Assembly: GCF_014205015.1 (NCBI RefSeq) | Contig: NZ_JACHMO010000001.1 | Span: 1,116,001-1,180,000, forward strand | DNA length: 64,000 nucleotides | Direction: 5' to 3' | Origin: Saccharothrix ecbatanensis | Lineage (GTDB): Bacteria; Actinomycetota; Actinomycetes; Mycobacteriales; Pseudonocardiaceae | Part shown: piece by piece, positions 17,368-26,192 of the stretch | How positions within the stretch are numbered: the first letter of the stretch is position 1 | Layout of the letters: each line of letters opens with the position of its first letter | Made by a program: the position numbers and the translations under genes | The notes under the pieces: generated by a model | The model's database searches: none | What the model was told of the DNA's origin: nothing | The model's input: the letters and a program-made list of their open reading frames with translations, nothing else

Positions 17368-18797
17368 CCACGACCAGATTCGGCGAGATCGAGCCGTCAA
17401 ACGACGTAGGCGCGCAGTACCCGGCCCTGTCCGGGCCTTCCGAACCTCCGTACCAGTCGACCCATGAAGCCGCAGCGGTGAACCGACTTCGTAAGCGCCT
17501 CCGCGAGGAGTTGTCCACCCGCCTGAGCGAGCACATCAAAGGGGACGAGAGCTCCGGCCGCGTGCCGATCGGTTCCACACAGCGCAAGCAGTTGGCCGAG
17601 TCGATCCTGCATGAGGTCGCTGAAGTCCATGCTCAGGACGAACTCCGCGACTCCGCGACCGGCGGGATGCTGGTAGATCCCGACACCGAACAACGGGTGA
17701 TCACCGCCGTGCTCGACGAGGTCTTCGGCCTCGCAGGGCTGGAACCACTGCTGGCAGACACGTCGGTGGAGAACATCAACGTCAACGGCGACAGGGTGTT
17801 CGTGAAGTACGCCGACGGTAGGCGAGCGCACCTGGCGCCGTTGGTCGGCTCCGACCACGAACTCGTCGACCTCATCCGCGACCTGGCCACCCGCAGCGGT
17901 GTCGAGGAACGCCGCTTCGACCGCGGCAGCCCAATCGTCAACTTCCAACTGCCCGGCGGTGAACGTGTGTCGGCGGTCATGGCCGTCACCGACCGGCCGT
18001 CGGTGTCGATCCGTCGCCACCGCTTCGCTCGCGTCACCCTGGCCGAGCTGAGGGAGAACGGAACCATCGACCTGGTGTTGGAAAGCTTCCTGACCGCCCT
18101 GGTGCGTGCGAAGCGCAACATCCTCGTCACCGGGGGCACAGCGATCGGGAAGACCACCATGCTGCGCGGTCTCGCGTCCGCGATCCCACCGTGGGAGCGG
18201 CTGATCACCATCGAGGACGTCTTCGAACTCGCCTTGGGTGACGATGCCGAGGCGCACCCGGACGTGGTGGCGATGCAGGCCCGCGAGCCGAACATCGAGG
18301 GGCAAGGCGAGATCTCCCTGTCGGACCTGGTGTGGCAGTCACTGCGCATGTCCCCGGATCGGGTCATCGTCGGCGAGGTCCGCGGCCCGGAGGTCATCCC
18401 GCTGACCAACGCGATGTCCATGGGCAACGACGGTTCCATGGGCACCCTGCACAGCAGCTCCAGCCGTGGCGCGTTCACAAAGCTAGCCGCCTACGCAGTC
18501 CAGGGATCCGAGCGGCTGCCGATCGAGGCGACCAACCTGCTCGTCGCGTCGGCCTTGCATTTCGTGGTGCACCTGGACAAGCCCCGCGACGACAACAGCA
18601 AGCGCGTGGTGTCCTCCATCCGCGAAGTCGTCGACGCCGACGACCGCCAGGTCGTGTCCAACGAGGTGTGGAGGCCAGGTCCGAACCTGCGTGCCGTGCC
18701 GGGTGCGCCGCTGCGCGCGGAAACCCTCGACCTGCTCGTCGACGCCGGTTACGACCCCGACCTGGCTGAGCGGCGTGAAGGGTGGTGGCAGCCATGA
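17358..18797 (+). CDS. TadA/CpaF secretion ATPase
   Basis: A 479-residue hexameric ATPase of the VirB11/GspE family that drives pilin polymerisation. Seen are the N-terminal helical region, VENINVNGDRVFVKY near 137, the Walker A GGTAIGKTT at 259-267 (usual form GGTGSGKTT, so the middle is altered but the GKT is kept), the Asp box near 285 (ITIEDVFEL) and the Walker B region RVIVGEVRGPEV near 335-346. It starts within the previous gene and overlaps TadB by 4 bases. Confidence 0.92.
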   Translation: MLMTTTRFGEIEPSNDVGAQYPALSGPSEPPYQSTHEAAAVNRLRKRLREELSTRLSEHIKGDESSGRVPIGSTQRKQLAESILHEVAEVHAQDELRDSATGGMLVDPDTEQRVITAVLDEVFGLAGLEPLLADTSVENINVNGDRVFVKYADGRRAHLAPLVGSDHELVDLIRDLATRSGVEERRFDRGSPIVNFQLPGGERVSAVMAVTDRPSVSIRRHRFARVTLAELRENGTIDLVLESFLTALVRAKRNILVTGGTAIGKTTMLRGLASAIPPWERLITIEDVFELALGDDAEAHPDVVAMQAREPNIEGQGEISLSDLVWQSLRMSPDRVIVGEVRGPEVIPLTNAMSMGNDGSMGTLHSSSSRGAFTKLAAYAVQGSERLPIEATNLLVASALHFVVHLDKPRDDNSKRVVSSIREVVDADDRQVVSNEVWRPGPNLRAVPGAPLRAETLDLLVDAGYDPDLAERREGWWQP

Positions 18798-19654
18798 CAG
18801 CGATGTTCGGCCTGCTCGCCGGCGGTGTGGGCATGGGGGTCGTGCTCATCGGCACTGGGCTGCGCGGCCAGAACACCGGCCCGACGCCATCACGGATCCG
18901 CATGTGGCTCGCCCAGAACCACGACCGCAAGCAGATCGCGAGGCTTGCCGGGGCCGCGGTTGTCGGCCTGGCCGCCGGCTTCTGCACCGGCTGGGTCGTC
19001 GGCGCCGTTTTGACGGCGCTCGCCGTTGTCGGTCTGCCGCGCGTTCTGGGGTCCGACGTCGACCACAAGCGGAACCTGGAACGCATCGAGGCGATCGCCG
19101 GGTGGACCGAGATGCTGCGGGACACGTTGGCCGCCGCAGCCGGCTTGGAGCAGGCCATCCTGGCCACCGCACCGGTGTCCCCGGCCGCCATCCGCGACGA
19201 GATCACCGACCTCGCGGTTCGGCTGGAGCGTGGAGAGCGCCTGGCTCCGTCCCTGCGCACGCTCGCTGATCGACTCCGCGACCCCACCGCGGACCTGGTG
19301 ATCTCGGCGCTCGTCCTCGCGTCCGAGCACCAGGCCAGGCAGTTGGCGGACCTGCTCGGCGAACTGGCCGGTGAGGCGCGGGAGCAGGCGTTCATGCGCA
19401 TGCGGATTGAGGCCGGCCGCATGCGGACGCGGACCAACGTGCGCGTCATCGTGATCACCACGCTTGCCTTCGCCGCCGGACTGGTGCTGCTCAACCGCGG
19501 CTACCTCGCGCCCTACGACAGGGCATTCGGCCAGGTCGTGCTGCTGGTGGTCGGCACGTCGTTCGCGGTCGCGTTCACCTGGCTGGCCACGATCGCCCGG
19601 ATACGTGGGACGGAGCGGTTTCTGACCGACCTCACGAGGGAGGGAAGCCTGTGA
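18794..19654 (+). CDS. TadB pilus platform protein
   Basis: A 286-residue inner-membrane protein of the GspF fold. The soluble middle (residues 85-210) carries EMLRDTLAAAAGLEQAI, the TadB signature, and TADLVISALVLASEHQ. Two membrane segments are near residues 50-78 and two near 217-270. The start is ATG 18794 within the TadA stop (ATGA), preferred over a GTG at 18782. With TadC it forms the platform on which TadA acts. Confidence 0.88.
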   Translation: MTAMFGLLAGGVGMGVVLIGTGLRGQNTGPTPSRIRMWLAQNHDRKQIARLAGAAVVGLAAGFCTGWVVGAVLTALAVVGLPRVLGSDVDHKRNLERIEAIAGWTEMLRDTLAAAAGLEQAILATAPVSPAAIRDEITDLAVRLERGERLAPSLRTLADRLRDPTADLVISALVLASEHQARQLADLLGELAGEAREQAFMRMRIEAGRMRTRTNVRVIVITTLAFAAGLVLLNRGYLAPYDRAFGQVVLLVVGTSFAVAFTWLATIARIRGTERFLTDLTREGSL

Positions 19655-20547
19655 TCATCAGCGCTGCGATGCTCGGTGCCGCGCTTGGCACCGGACTGTG
19701 GATGTTGTGGGTTTGGGTCTTCCCTCCTCGCCGTGTTCTGGCCGCCCGGCTCGGTCGGCTCAATGCCACACCCGCGCCACCGCCGATTCTCACCACCGAC
19801 TCCGGCGGTTGGGCATTGCGAGTCGGGCAGCCGTTCATCCGACCGCTGCTCCAGCTAGGACTGCCCACTCAGCGGCTGCGCGACGACCTCGCGGTCCTGG
19901 GCAAGGGGACTGACCAGCACCTCGCCTGGAAGGCGATCCTGGCCATGACCGGGCTGGCGCTGCCTGTCCTCGTGGACGTCCTGCTCACCGCCGTCGGGCT
20001 AGGTCTGTCATGGCAGGTTCCGGCCGTGACGGGCCTCGTGCTGGCCGTGGTCGGGTTCCTGCTTCCAGACCTCAGCGTGCGTCAGGAAGCCGAGCGTAGG
20101 CGTTCGACGTTCCGACACGCCCTCGGCGCGTACCTCAACCTGATCCGGGTGCTGCTTGCCGGTGGAGCCGGAGTCGACGGAGCGCTGACGGATGCCGTTG
20201 GCGTCGGCAACGGCTGGGCGTTTCAGCAAATCCGCCACGCACTGGTCACCGCCCGGATAACCCGAACGACACCGTGGTCCACCCTTGGCCGGCTGGGCAC
20301 CGAACTCGGCGTGCACCAGCTCTCCGAGCTGGCCGCGTCGGTCAGCCTGGCCGGAACCGAGGGAGCCCGGGTCCGCGCCGGTCTGGCAGCCAAAGCCACC
20401 GCGCTGCGCACCCGTGAACTCACCGACGCTGAAGGCGAAGCCCAATCGGCGACCGAACGGATGAGCCTGCCGGTCGTGACGCTGTTCGGCGGATTCCTCG
20501 TCTTCATCGGATATCCCGCGCTCGCTCAGGTGCTGAGCGGGCTCTAG
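19651..20547 (+). CDS. TadC pilus platform protein
   Basis: A 298-residue membrane protein starting at GTG 19651, overlapping the TadB stop by 4 bases. GspF-type features: a first membrane segment, then about 100 residues to paired segments near 95-145 (LALPVLVDVLLTAVGLGL), the soluble part with LGAYLNLIRVLLAGGAGVDGA, and a last segment near 275-295 (LPVVTLFGGFLVFIGYPALA). It is the second platform subunit. Confidence 0.88.
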   Translation: MIISAAMLGAALGTGLWMLWVWVFPPRRVLAARLGRLNATPAPPPILTTDSGGWALRVGQPFIRPLLQLGLPTQRLRDDLAVLGKGTDQHLAWKAILAMTGLALPVLVDVLLTAVGLGLSWQVPAVTGLVLAVVGFLLPDLSVRQEAERRRSTFRHALGAYLNLIRVLLAGGAGVDGALTDAVGVGNGWAFQQIRHALVTARITRTTPWSTLGRLGTELGVHQLSELAASVSLAGTEGARVRAGLAAKATALRTRELTDAEGEAQSATERMSLPVVTLFGGFLVFIGYPALAQVLSGL

Positions 20548-20605
20548 AACTCCCAGGGCGCATCGCCCTCACGAAGGAGCCTTCACAACGATCGGAGACA
20601 CCCTC

Positions 20606-20800
20606 ATGTTCACCATCAAGGTCATTTGGCACGTGCTCGACGCCCGTATCCAGCTCTTGCGCCGATCCGGGGACCGCGGCGAGATCACCAGCACCGTGCT
20701 CGTCATCGCGATGCTCGCCGTGCTCGCGATCGCGGTCATGGGCGTCATCGCGGCGAAGCTGATCGCCAAGGCGAACAGCATCGACCTGGGTCTGGCGTGA
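20606..20800 (+). CDS. Flp-type pilin
   Basis: A 64-residue protein with a short basic leader and then a hydrophobic stretch (about residues 29-53) with a glutamate just before it (GEITSTVLVIAML). This is the layout of Flp pilins, which are cleaved by the prepilin peptidase after a glycine and assembled through the hydrophobic helix. It starts at ATG 20606 after an AAGGAG further upstream (20575) and lies between TadC and the TadE-like genes. Confidence 0.78.
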   Translation: MFTIKVIWHVLDARIQLLRRSGDRGEITSTVLVIAMLAVLAIAVMGVIAAKLIAKANSIDLGLA

Positions 20801-20801
20801 G

Positions 20802-21260
20802 ATGGCCACGCCAACCCGGCGGCACCACCGGCAGGCAGGACGCAGGCTGCATCTGGTGAAGGATGTCCTCGGGAGTGACCGCGGCGCGGTGAGTGCGGAC
20901 CTGACGCTCGTCACACCGTTGTTGTTGCTGATGCTGCTGCTCATCGTGCAGTTCGCGCTGTGGTCGCACGCGGCCCACATTGCCCAGGTTGCGGCGTCAC
21001 AGGGACTCGCCGCCGCACGAACCCACGGTGGCAGCGCCGAACTCGGTGCCGCCACTGCGCAACGGGTCCTCGACGACCTCGCACGCGGGCCGTTGAGGGG
21101 AGTCAGTATCAGCGCGGATCGGGGCACCGTCTCGGCCTCGATGCGCATCACGGGCACTGCGACGGCGGTTGTTCCGTTCCTCGACCTGAAAGTGCACGCG
21201 GAGGCCGCAGGTCCAGTCGAACGCTACGTCCCGCCGACCGTGAGCGGAGCGACGTCGTGA
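20802..21260 (+). CDS. TadE-like pseudopilin
   Basis: A 152-residue protein. After a basic N-terminal part comes DRGAVSADLTLVTPLLLLML, the TadE motif (a small residue, then an acidic residue five positions into the membrane helix). The rest is a small exported domain. TadE-type proteins are minor pilins processed by the same peptidase. It starts one base after the pilin stop and overlaps the next gene by 4 bases. Confidence 0.85.
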   Translation: MATPTRRHHRQAGRRLHLVKDVLGSDRGAVSADLTLVTPLLLLMLLLIVQFALWSHAAHIAQVAASQGLAAARTHGGSAELGAATAQRVLDDLARGPLRGVSISADRGTVSASMRITGTATAVVPFLDLKVHAEAAGPVERYVPPTVSGATS

Positions 21261-21754
21261 TCAGGGGAACCGGCCGACGCGTCCGGAGCCGTCCCGTGTC
21301 CGCCCGGGTCGTCTCGATCCGTCTGGATGACCGAGGATCGGCCGCCACGGAACTCACCCTGCTCACGCCGTTGCTCGTGTTGGTGCTGCTGTTCGTGGTG
21401 CTGTGCGGTCGGCTTGCCGAGACGAAGCTGCGCATCAACGACGTCGCGCACCAGGCTGCACGTGCCGCCACGCTGGCACGCACACCTATCCAGGCGCTCT
21501 CCGACGCCGAGGCCACGGCCGCCACTGCTCTGGCAGAGGCCGGTGTCGCCTGCCGGTCCTTGAGGGTGGCCGCCGACCTTCAAGGGCTGCGACCAGGCTC
21601 GACGGTCACCGTCACCGTGGCCTGCACCGTCGGACTCGACGACTTGGCCCTGCTCGGCGTGTCTGGCTCCCGCACGTTCGAATCCAGCTTCTCGTCACCG
21701 GTCGACCGGTGGCGCGGCACCGCTTCGTCGGCTCGGGAGGGAGGCAGCCGATGA
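21257..21754 (+). CDS. TadE/TadF-like pseudopilin
   Basis: A 165-residue protein starting at GTG 21257 (overlap with the upstream stop). A basic N-terminal region precedes DDRGSAATELTLLTPLLVLV, again the TadE/F processing motif with its glutamate, and a membrane helix at about residues 30-52. The C-terminal domain has two cysteines (GVACRSL, TVACTVG) that could pair. It overlaps the next gene's ATG by 4 bases. Confidence 0.85.
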   Translation: MIRGTGRRVRSRPVSARVVSIRLDDRGSAATELTLLTPLLVLVLLFVVLCGRLAETKLRINDVAHQAARAATLARTPIQALSDAEATAATALAEAGVACRSLRVAADLQGLRPGSTVTVTVACTVGLDDLALLGVSGSRTFESSFSSPVDRWRGTASSAREGGSR

Positions 21755-23499
21755 CACCGGATGCTTCGACGGGCCGCACAGCCTGGCATCGGCTGCGCCG
21801 GGACGAACACGGTGCCGTGACCGCGTTCGTCGTCATCATCGTTTCCGCGTTCATGTTGCTCGCCGGGCTCGTGCTGGATGGTGGGCTTGCCCTGGCCGCC
21901 AAGAGCCGTGCGCTCGGCGAAGCGCAGGAAGCCGCCCGAGCAGGTGCCCAGGAGATCGACCTCGTCGCGTATCGAGCCGACGGAACCCTTCGCCTGGAAC
22001 CCCACCAGGCCGGCACCGCCGCCCGCGACTACCTCGCTGACACCGGCCACACCGGCACCGTCTCCGTCATAGGCAACACCGTGCACGTCACCGTGACCGT
22101 CAACCAACCCACGCTGCTGCTCGGGCTGGTCACCATCGACTCGATCTCCGTCACGGGCACCGGACAAGCGCGGCCCTTCTACCGGGATCGGCCGGTCACA
22201 GCGTTCCCGTCTGGCTCAGTGGGCCGGTTCCCCGGGGATGTCTTCGATGTGCAGTTGCCACCAGTTGTCGTCGACGAGAACGTGAAGGTCGGGACCTCTG
22301 CCGACGACGTGCGCTGTCGGGGGCAGTGGCCGCCCGTCGGGTTGGACGAGCCGATACTCGCTGGTCACGTGCAGGCGATCGTCGCTCAGGACACCCACGA
22401 CCAGGCTGTCGTGATCGGGCCCGTAACCGCCGTACAGCGCGATGCGAGACCCACCCACGGCGAGGGCCCTGGCTCCGGGGATGTCGTTGTGCCATCCGGT
22501 CACCGTGTCATTCTGGATCCGGACGACGTGGAAGTCGGTGTAGTAGCAGGCCCATGTCGTGTCGCCGTCGACGTTGAGCGCGTAACAGTCGCTGATCCCG
22601 CCCCAAGGGTTGTCCTCATGCGACGGGTATCGCCATTCCTGGGCGAAAGCGGCGGAGAACCGGGTAAGCCCACACGATCCCAGTGGCGGCTCACTGCCCA
22701 CATTGCCCCAGCCGTAGTTGCCGTAGACCCCTTCATCGAAGTAGCCCACCCAGATCTCACCGCGGCGGGTGGTCTGGACGTGTTCGATACCGTCGCCGAG
22801 GGTGTGTTCGGCCAGCACCGCTCCGGTGGAGTCGTACACGATCGCGTTGCGGTCCGGACCGTCCGGCCGCCACCGACACCGGGCGCCCACGACCAGGACC
22901 TGGCCGTCGGGCAGCGGCTGCACCGAGGGGTGCGCCAGCGGAAGACTGGGAATGCGAGCGGCGACGACCATGTCTGGTGCGTGCACGGTCACTCGTGCCG
23001 CGGCCGGTCGCGGCGCCAGGGAATCTGGGAACGTGGCCCATCCCGGCTGCGTCGTGGTCGATGTCAACGTCGAGAGGTCCTCGGCTGCCGACCACAACGC
23101 CACGACCTCGCCCGATGGGCCGACCGACGCGGATATCCGCACGTCACCCTGCTGTGGCGCAACGAGTTGGGCGTGGTGACGGGCCCGAACCGTGGGCAGC
23201 GCCATCACCGCCGCACGCCGTGCCGCATCCCTCTGTTCGCGCTGCTGAGCCCAGTCGTCATCGTCCACCGGTGTATTCGATCACGCCGCCGTTGGCGTGA
23301 CCCACCGTATTTCGCGGTCGACGGAGTCGAAACTCACCAGATCCGTACCGGTCGCGGTTGGCCACGGGTGGGTGGACAGCCCGAGTCGGTGTGCCCGCCA
23401 CTCGATCTGGCTACCAAGTCAAAGGCCCGACCTCGGACTGGAATCGCCGAGCAGACTTACGACATTTCACGCACCTCAGCCGTAGAGGTCGGGCCATGA
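21751..23499 (+). CDS. TadG-like protein with antisense read-through
   Basis: ATG 21751 opens a TadG/F-type protein: DEHGAVTAFVVIIVSAFMLL (membrane helix at residues 20-45), then GLVLDGGLALAAKSRALGEA and a beta-rich part ending near TIDSISVTGTGQARP (residue 147). The normal family end is about here, but no stop follows. The frame runs a further 430 codons through sequence antisense to the beta-propeller gene at 22216-23268. It stops only at 23497-23499, within the ATG of the BTAD gene (ATGA). The first 150 residues are secure. Whether the long tail is made is unknown. Confidence 0.7.
   Translation: MTPDASTGRTAWHRLRRDEHGAVTAFVVIIVSAFMLLAGLVLDGGLALAAKSRALGEAQEAARAGAQEIDLVAYRADGTLRLEPHQAGTAARDYLADTGHTGTVSVIGNTVHVTVTVNQPTLLLGLVTIDSISVTGTGQARPFYRDRPVTAFPSGSVGRFPGDVFDVQLPPVVVDENVKVGTSADDVRCRGQWPPVGLDEPILAGHVQAIVAQDTHDQAVVIGPVTAVQRDARPTHGEGPGSGDVVVPSGHRVILDPDDVEVGVVAGPCRVAVDVERVTVADPAPRVVLMRRVSPFLGESGGEPGKPTRSQWRLTAHIAPAVVAVDPFIEVAHPDLTAAGGLDVFDTVAEGVFGQHRSGGVVHDRVAVRTVRPPPTPGAHDQDLAVGQRLHRGVRQRKTGNASGDDHVWCVHGHSCRGRSRRQGIWERGPSRLRRGRCQRREVLGCRPQRHDLARWADRRGYPHVTLLWRNELGVVTGPNRGQRHHRRTPCRIPLFALLSPVVIVHRCIRSRRRWRDPPYFAVDGVETHQIRTGRGWPRVGGQPESVCPPLDLATKSKARPRTGIAEQTYDISRTSAVEVGP
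22216..23268 (-). CDS. Beta-propeller-like protein antisense to tadG end
   Basis: A 350-residue soluble protein with well-folded composition: repeated strand-rich units such as GEIWVGYFDEGVYGNYGWG, SDCYALNVDGDTTWACYYT, and ALAVGGSRIALYGGYGPDHD. This pattern matches a family of hypothetical propeller proteins in Streptomyces and relatives. There is no signal peptide. It runs against the Tad operon and sits where the tadG stop should be, so it looks like a later insertion. A glycan or protein-binding role is only a guess. Confidence 0.8.
   Translation of the reverse strand: MDDDDWAQQREQRDAARRAAVMALPTVRARHHAQLVAPQQGDVRISASVGPSGEVVALWSAAEDLSTLTSTTTQPGWATFPDSLAPRPAAARVTVHAPDMVVAARIPSLPLAHPSVQPLPDGQVLVVGARCRWRPDGPDRNAIVYDSTGAVLAEHTLGDGIEHVQTTRRGEIWVGYFDEGVYGNYGWGNVGSEPPLGSCGLTRFSAAFAQEWRYPSHEDNPWGGISDCYALNVDGDTTWACYYTDFHVVRIQNDTVTGWHNDIPGARALAVGGSRIALYGGYGPDHDSLVVGVLSDDRLHVTSEYRLVQPDGRPLPPTAHVVGRGPDLHVLVDDNWWQLHIEDIPGEPAH
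23424..23495 (+). promoter_or_regulatory. Inverted repeat covering the BTAD gene's ribosome site
   Basis: GGCCCGACCTC (23424-23434) is exactly inverted as GAGGTCGGGCC (23485-23495), which ends directly before the ATG at 23496. The only purine-rich ribosome site, GAGG, is inside the second arm, so pairing would hide it. This could be a translational control or a recombination footprint. Confidence 0.45.
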
Positions 23500-26192
23500 C
23501 ACGTCGGCACCGCAGTCCTCAGCGCTACGAGCCGGTCGGGAACATAGTGCGCACAGCCGGGCGGGTGCTGCACGGTCTGTTGGCGTTCACCGGGCTGACG
23601 GCCTTGCTCGTCGGACTGCCCGGTGCTCTGATCCACTTCGTCGGGTGGCCGTTGCCCGACCACATCCCGACCGTCGACGAGATCCAAGCCCTCTTGTTCA
23701 GTCCGATGAACGCGCGGGTGCTGCTCGACGCGCTTGCCTGCCTGTGCTGGATCGTGTGGTTCTTCTTTGCCCTTGATGTCCTGCGCTGCACGGTTGAGGC
23801 GGCTCTGGGCGTCACGTGGCCGGTGGTCCATCGCACCGGGCCGCTGAACGGTCTCGTTGCAGCTCTCGTGGGCACGATCGTGGTGACCCTCCTGACCAAC
23901 CGCGCGCACGGTGCCCCGCCAGCGAGCACCTCCGTGGCCAGTGCCCATCCGGCAGCTGTCAGCGCACCCCTTCACCCCGGTGCGGTCCGGCTTGTTGCCG
24001 CGCAGCACGCCGATCCGGCCGGTGCCCCCGTGGCCGCCGCGCCTTCGGGCATGGTGCAGGTCACCGAGGAGGTCCGGGTGCCGCAGAACGGCATCCACGA
24101 CAGCCTGTGGCGGGTCTCGGAGCGCATCCTGCACGACGGCAACCGCTGGCCGGAGCTCTACCGGCTCAACCTCGGCATTGTGCAACCGGACGGCCGTGCC
24201 CTTGAGGTTCCCCACCTGATCCAGCCTGGCTGGAAGATCACCGCCTACGTCTCCGTATCTACGTGGCCGGCCACCGAACTGCCACACGACAAGCCGCGAC
24301 CGGTCCCGACTGACGAACCGCCACGGCCCACAACCACGCCACCAGACTCGTCGAGGCCGCCGTCGCCGAACTCGAAGTCGGCGTCCCCTGAGACAGACAC
24401 GTCCTTCAACGCCGCAGGTGACGAGGCCGCCGGGGCGGACCTTGGGTACGGGGTGTTCGTCAGCTTCATCCTCGCCGGAACCGTTGTCACAGCCCTGGCT
24501 GCGAACCGGATGTGGCACCGCCGCCGCTACAGGATCGGCAGCGGGCGACGTTCCGACCTTCATCGCCCCATCGCCCCGGTGGTGCGAGCGCTGCGCCTCG
24601 TTCACGAGCGAGACGGCGACCAAGGCTCCGCCACGTCTTGGGCTGAGCACACTTCGACCGATGTGACGGCATCCGGCTTCGCCCCGCACGACGGCGCAGA
24701 GCTCTCGTCGATCCCGATCGGCGTGCGCGACGGCCGGGACGTCGCACTCAACCTCATGAGCACCCGCGGCCTCGGGCTCGTGGGTCCAGGTGCGACAGCC
24801 GCTGTTCGCGCACTGCTGCTGCACCTGCTCGCCCACGGGGGACAGCCTGCCGCATCTGTCCGGATCCTCGTTCCCGCTGCGGACTTCGATCGGATCTTCA
24901 GCGATACCGCGGTTGGCGGCTTGCCCTCGGCCATCGTCGTGGTCGAGTCCCTCGACACCGCGCTCGACCAGATGGAAGCCGCGTTGCTGACGCGCACCCG
25001 CCAACTTGTCGAAGACGAAGTCAAGCCTGAGACCGGAGTGCTCGTACTGTTCGCCGCCCCTTCTCCGCACGCTGAACGCCGACTGCAAGCGGTGCTCGAC
25101 AACGGCTCGACTGTGGGGCTCGCAGCCATCTTCCTCGGCCAGTGGCGCTCTGGGGCGACCGCACGCGTTCGCCCGGACGGCACGGTGAGCGCAACCAGCG
25201 CCGGTCTGGGCGACGTCCTTGCCGACACACGTCTGTTCACCCTTCCTTCCACCGATGGCGCCGAACTCCTTTCGCTGCTTGGAGAAGCAGAATGCCCATC
25301 CGAGGATCACGGGCCTGCGGTCGACCACGCGATGCCCGAATCTGGAGACGTCATCCAGGTGGACAAGCCGCCGCCGCGAGCACCGGAGCCACTGCGGGAT
25401 CGAGCGGCGCAAGAGGAGGTTCGACGGCCCTTGACTTTGCGAGTGCTCGGTCCGGTCGAACTGGAACTCCACCAAGACGGCGGCACACGGGCACTGAGCG
25501 GGACGCTCACTCCGAAGCAGCGGGAAGTGCTCGCCTTCCTGGCACTCCACCCTCAAGGCGTGCGCCGCGAAGCCCTCAACGAGGCGGTCTGGCCCGACAG
25601 TCGGCCGCCGCGCCCGTTCAATTCGCTGCACAACGCGCTGTCCCTGCTGCGGCGAGCCCTCAGTCGAGCCACGGACCGCACGATCGTCGACCTCATCCTC
25701 AACGAGGACGGCCGCTACCGCCTCAACCCCACGCTGATCTCCACCGACTACGGTCGGCTGCACCAGGTACTACCCGCTTCCAGGCTGACGCGTGACCAAA
25801 CCCTCGGTGAACTCCGTGACGCGATCGACCTCTACCAGGGCGACCTCGCGGAGGATGTCATCGCGTCATGGGTCGAGCCATTCCGTGAATCCCTCCGCCG
25901 CGACGTTCTCGACGCCCTCGCCGTCCTGATTCGTGCCCACGGCACCGACGAGCCTGAAGCTGCGTTGACGCTGCTGGAGCAGACCCGGAGACTTGATCCG
26001 TACAACGAGGGTGTCTACTGCGATATCATTCGCAACCAGGCCCGACTTGGGCGGTTTGCCGCCATCCCGCGAACTCTTAAACTGCTGGCCGCGACACTGG
26101 ATGAAATCGGCGAGCGGCCCGGCGGTGACACCGTAGAACTCGCCGAATCGCTTCAAGGTCGGAGTGCCCGTTCGGCGACGTCTTCTCAATGA
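23496..26192 (+). CDS. LysM/BTAD membrane protein of the Tad locus
   Basis: An 898-residue multi-domain protein starting at ATG 23496. Membrane helices lie near residues 23-45, 78-100 and 120-138. A LysM-like segment follows at about 185-250 (EEVRVPQNGIHDSLWRVSE), then a Pro/Ser linker, another membrane helix near 310-335, a degenerate cytosolic ATPase-like region, and a C-terminal winged-helix plus BTAD (bacterial transcriptional activator) domain from about 650 (LRVLGPVELELHQDG, LTPKQREVLAFLALHPQG). Similar fusions accompany Tad and related loci in actinomycetes. It may sense wall or pilus state and control transcription; this is inference. Confidence 0.8.
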   Translation: MTRRHRSPQRYEPVGNIVRTAGRVLHGLLAFTGLTALLVGLPGALIHFVGWPLPDHIPTVDEIQALLFSPMNARVLLDALACLCWIVWFFFALDVLRCTVEAALGVTWPVVHRTGPLNGLVAALVGTIVVTLLTNRAHGAPPASTSVASAHPAAVSAPLHPGAVRLVAAQHADPAGAPVAAAPSGMVQVTEEVRVPQNGIHDSLWRVSERILHDGNRWPELYRLNLGIVQPDGRALEVPHLIQPGWKITAYVSVSTWPATELPHDKPRPVPTDEPPRPTTTPPDSSRPPSPNSKSASPETDTSFNAAGDEAAGADLGYGVFVSFILAGTVVTALAANRMWHRRRYRIGSGRRSDLHRPIAPVVRALRLVHERDGDQGSATSWAEHTSTDVTASGFAPHDGAELSSIPIGVRDGRDVALNLMSTRGLGLVGPGATAAVRALLLHLLAHGGQPAASVRILVPAADFDRIFSDTAVGGLPSAIVVVESLDTALDQMEAALLTRTRQLVEDEVKPETGVLVLFAAPSPHAERRLQAVLDNGSTVGLAAIFLGQWRSGATARVRPDGTVSATSAGLGDVLADTRLFTLPSTDGAELLSLLGEAECPSEDHGPAVDHAMPESGDVIQVDKPPPRAPEPLRDRAAQEEVRRPLTLRVLGPVELELHQDGGTRALSGTLTPKQREVLAFLALHPQGVRREALNEAVWPDSRPPRPFNSLHNALSLLRRALSRATDRTIVDLILNEDGRYRLNPTLISTDYGRLHQVLPASRLTRDQTLGELRDAIDLYQGDLAEDVIASWVEPFRESLRRDVLDALAVLIRAHGTDEPEAALTLLEQTRRLDPYNEGVYCDIIRNQARLGRFAAIPRTLKLLAATLDEIGERPGGDTVELAESLQGRSARSATSSQ

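Noticed and set aside
23457..25763. Long minus-strand open frame of 768 codons
   Set aside because: It lies antisense to the LysM/BTAD gene, has Arg/Gly/His-biased composition and no recognisable domain. The plus strand has clear domains.
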